DNA of 64,000 nucleotides from Fallopia convolvulus (taxonomy: Eukaryota; Streptophyta; Magnoliopsida; Caryophyllales; Polygonaceae): the NCBI GenBank assembly GCA_964016875.1, contig OZ024728.1, positions 12,258,272 through 12,322,271 of the forward strand, in the 5' to 3' direction. Below the pieces are notes generated by a model that saw only the letters and a list, made by a program, of their open reading frames with translations, made no database searches and was not told where the DNA came from. Shown piece by piece: positions 63,264 through 64,000 of the stretch. Position 1 is the stretch's first letter. Every line of letters starts with the position of its first letter. A program made the translations under genes and the position numbers.

Positions 63264-64000
63264 ACGTCTAATTTTAGAATAACAACGTCTAATTTTAGAA
63301 TAGCTTCCGTCAATTTTTTTGTCCAGGATTTTTATAGAATTTTTTTATGGTTCCTAAACTATTATATAGAATTTTTATTAGTCCTTGATTTTTATTAATG
63401 TTTTTAGACCCTAACCTTTAAAAAGTATTACTATTTGGTCTTTTTTCATTTTAGACTTTAAATTTAATTATAACCAAGCATCGAAACTTTAAATTTTCTT
63501 TTACTATAACACCAATATTTATCTTTTTTTTAAAAAAAATGTCACAATCTACACATTTTAAGGAAAATAATAAAATATCACTACATATTTACACCTTTTT
63601 CACTTAACCATATGATTTTTTACAAACAAATACGATTTTAGATTTTTTTCATCTAAAATTCGAATTAATTTAGTTTGACATTAATAAATAGAAAGGAATT
63701 TAATTGGAAAAAATATAAATAATTTTTTTAAATATAAGGTGGTCAAAATTAATGTGGTGGTTACAAAAGTTACAACTTTAATATATAGTTATAGATTTTT
63801 TCAAAGATATATATTTCATATCGGGTACATATTTTTGGATTTTTATTTATCTTTTACCAATATAATAAATATAATGTCCCTTTCTTTATCTATTTATGTC
63901 TATTTGGGGATAACGTTTTTGCATAATTATTTTTTTAATAATTTTAACTATAAAAATTATTATTTTAATAAAGGGGTGATGTATCGCAATGTGGTGGCAG
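63264..64000. other. AT-rich flank, no gene seen
   Basis: It starts with a ~22-bp tandem duplication (AACGTCTAATTTTAGAATA at ~63263-63301). The rest is A/T-rich with homopolymer runs; no coding frame, RNA gene or TE family recognised. Confidence 0.55.

Overview
The window is plant nuclear DNA made almost wholly of LTR retrotransposons nested in one another, as in pericentromeric heterochromatin. The grounds are plant Ty3/gypsy Gag-Pol domains, primer-binding sites (PBS) matching tRNA-iMet and tRNA-Asp 3' ends, 5-bp target-site duplications (TSDs), hAT-type MITEs and plant-style splice sites. No host protein gene, rRNA, tRNA or CRISPR array was recognised. The species cannot be named; an angiosperm is likely.

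Layers, outermost first. Element H is a decayed Tat-type element on the minus strand, with its 5' LTR at 62389-63263. Its gag is split between 61718-62388 and 8475-9007/397-578, and a possible RNase H piece lies at 1-185. Element G, another minus-strand Tat-type element, lies in the gag of H (9008-61717, imperfect TSD). Its gag, protease, RT, RNase H, 3' tandem repeats and an antisense extra ORF are scattered between later insertions. The gag of H also took a small hAT-type MITE (587-8474). That MITE was then hit by element A, a CRM-like chromovirus (646-8198) whose two 926-bp LTRs look identical.

Inside G lie four more elements or groups. Element B (9293-20484) is a Tekay/Del-like element with 2,915-bp LTRs that are nearly identical around a heavily decayed pol. 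Element C (20531-45153, TSD ACTGC) carries element D (21970-29603, TSD TCAAT) in its 5' LTR, and element E (29605-36132, TSD AACAT) sits exactly on the right border of D. A second hAT-type MITE and two chromovirus LTR fragments follow. Element F (53608-59259, TSD AAAAG) lies in the gag of G.

Elements C, D, E and F are the most interesting part. They are Athila-like families with gag or gag-protease but no reverse transcriptase or integrase, so they must be mobilised in trans. Their proteins and LTRs have diverged, yet they share RNA-like structures with compensating stem changes. These are a twin hairpin just after the ORF stop, an RGGA-loop hairpin followed by AAGYATGGGG (present twice per element, the second copy forming the polypurine tract), and in C, D and F a stem-loop in the 3' noncoding region. 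E and F also share a leader hairpin. Each family additionally has its own palindromic word upstream of the LTR TATA box; in C, D and E the word recurs inside the element and its ORFs. Together these look like a cis-acting recognition system of trans-mobilised elements, which is the main candidate for something undescribed.
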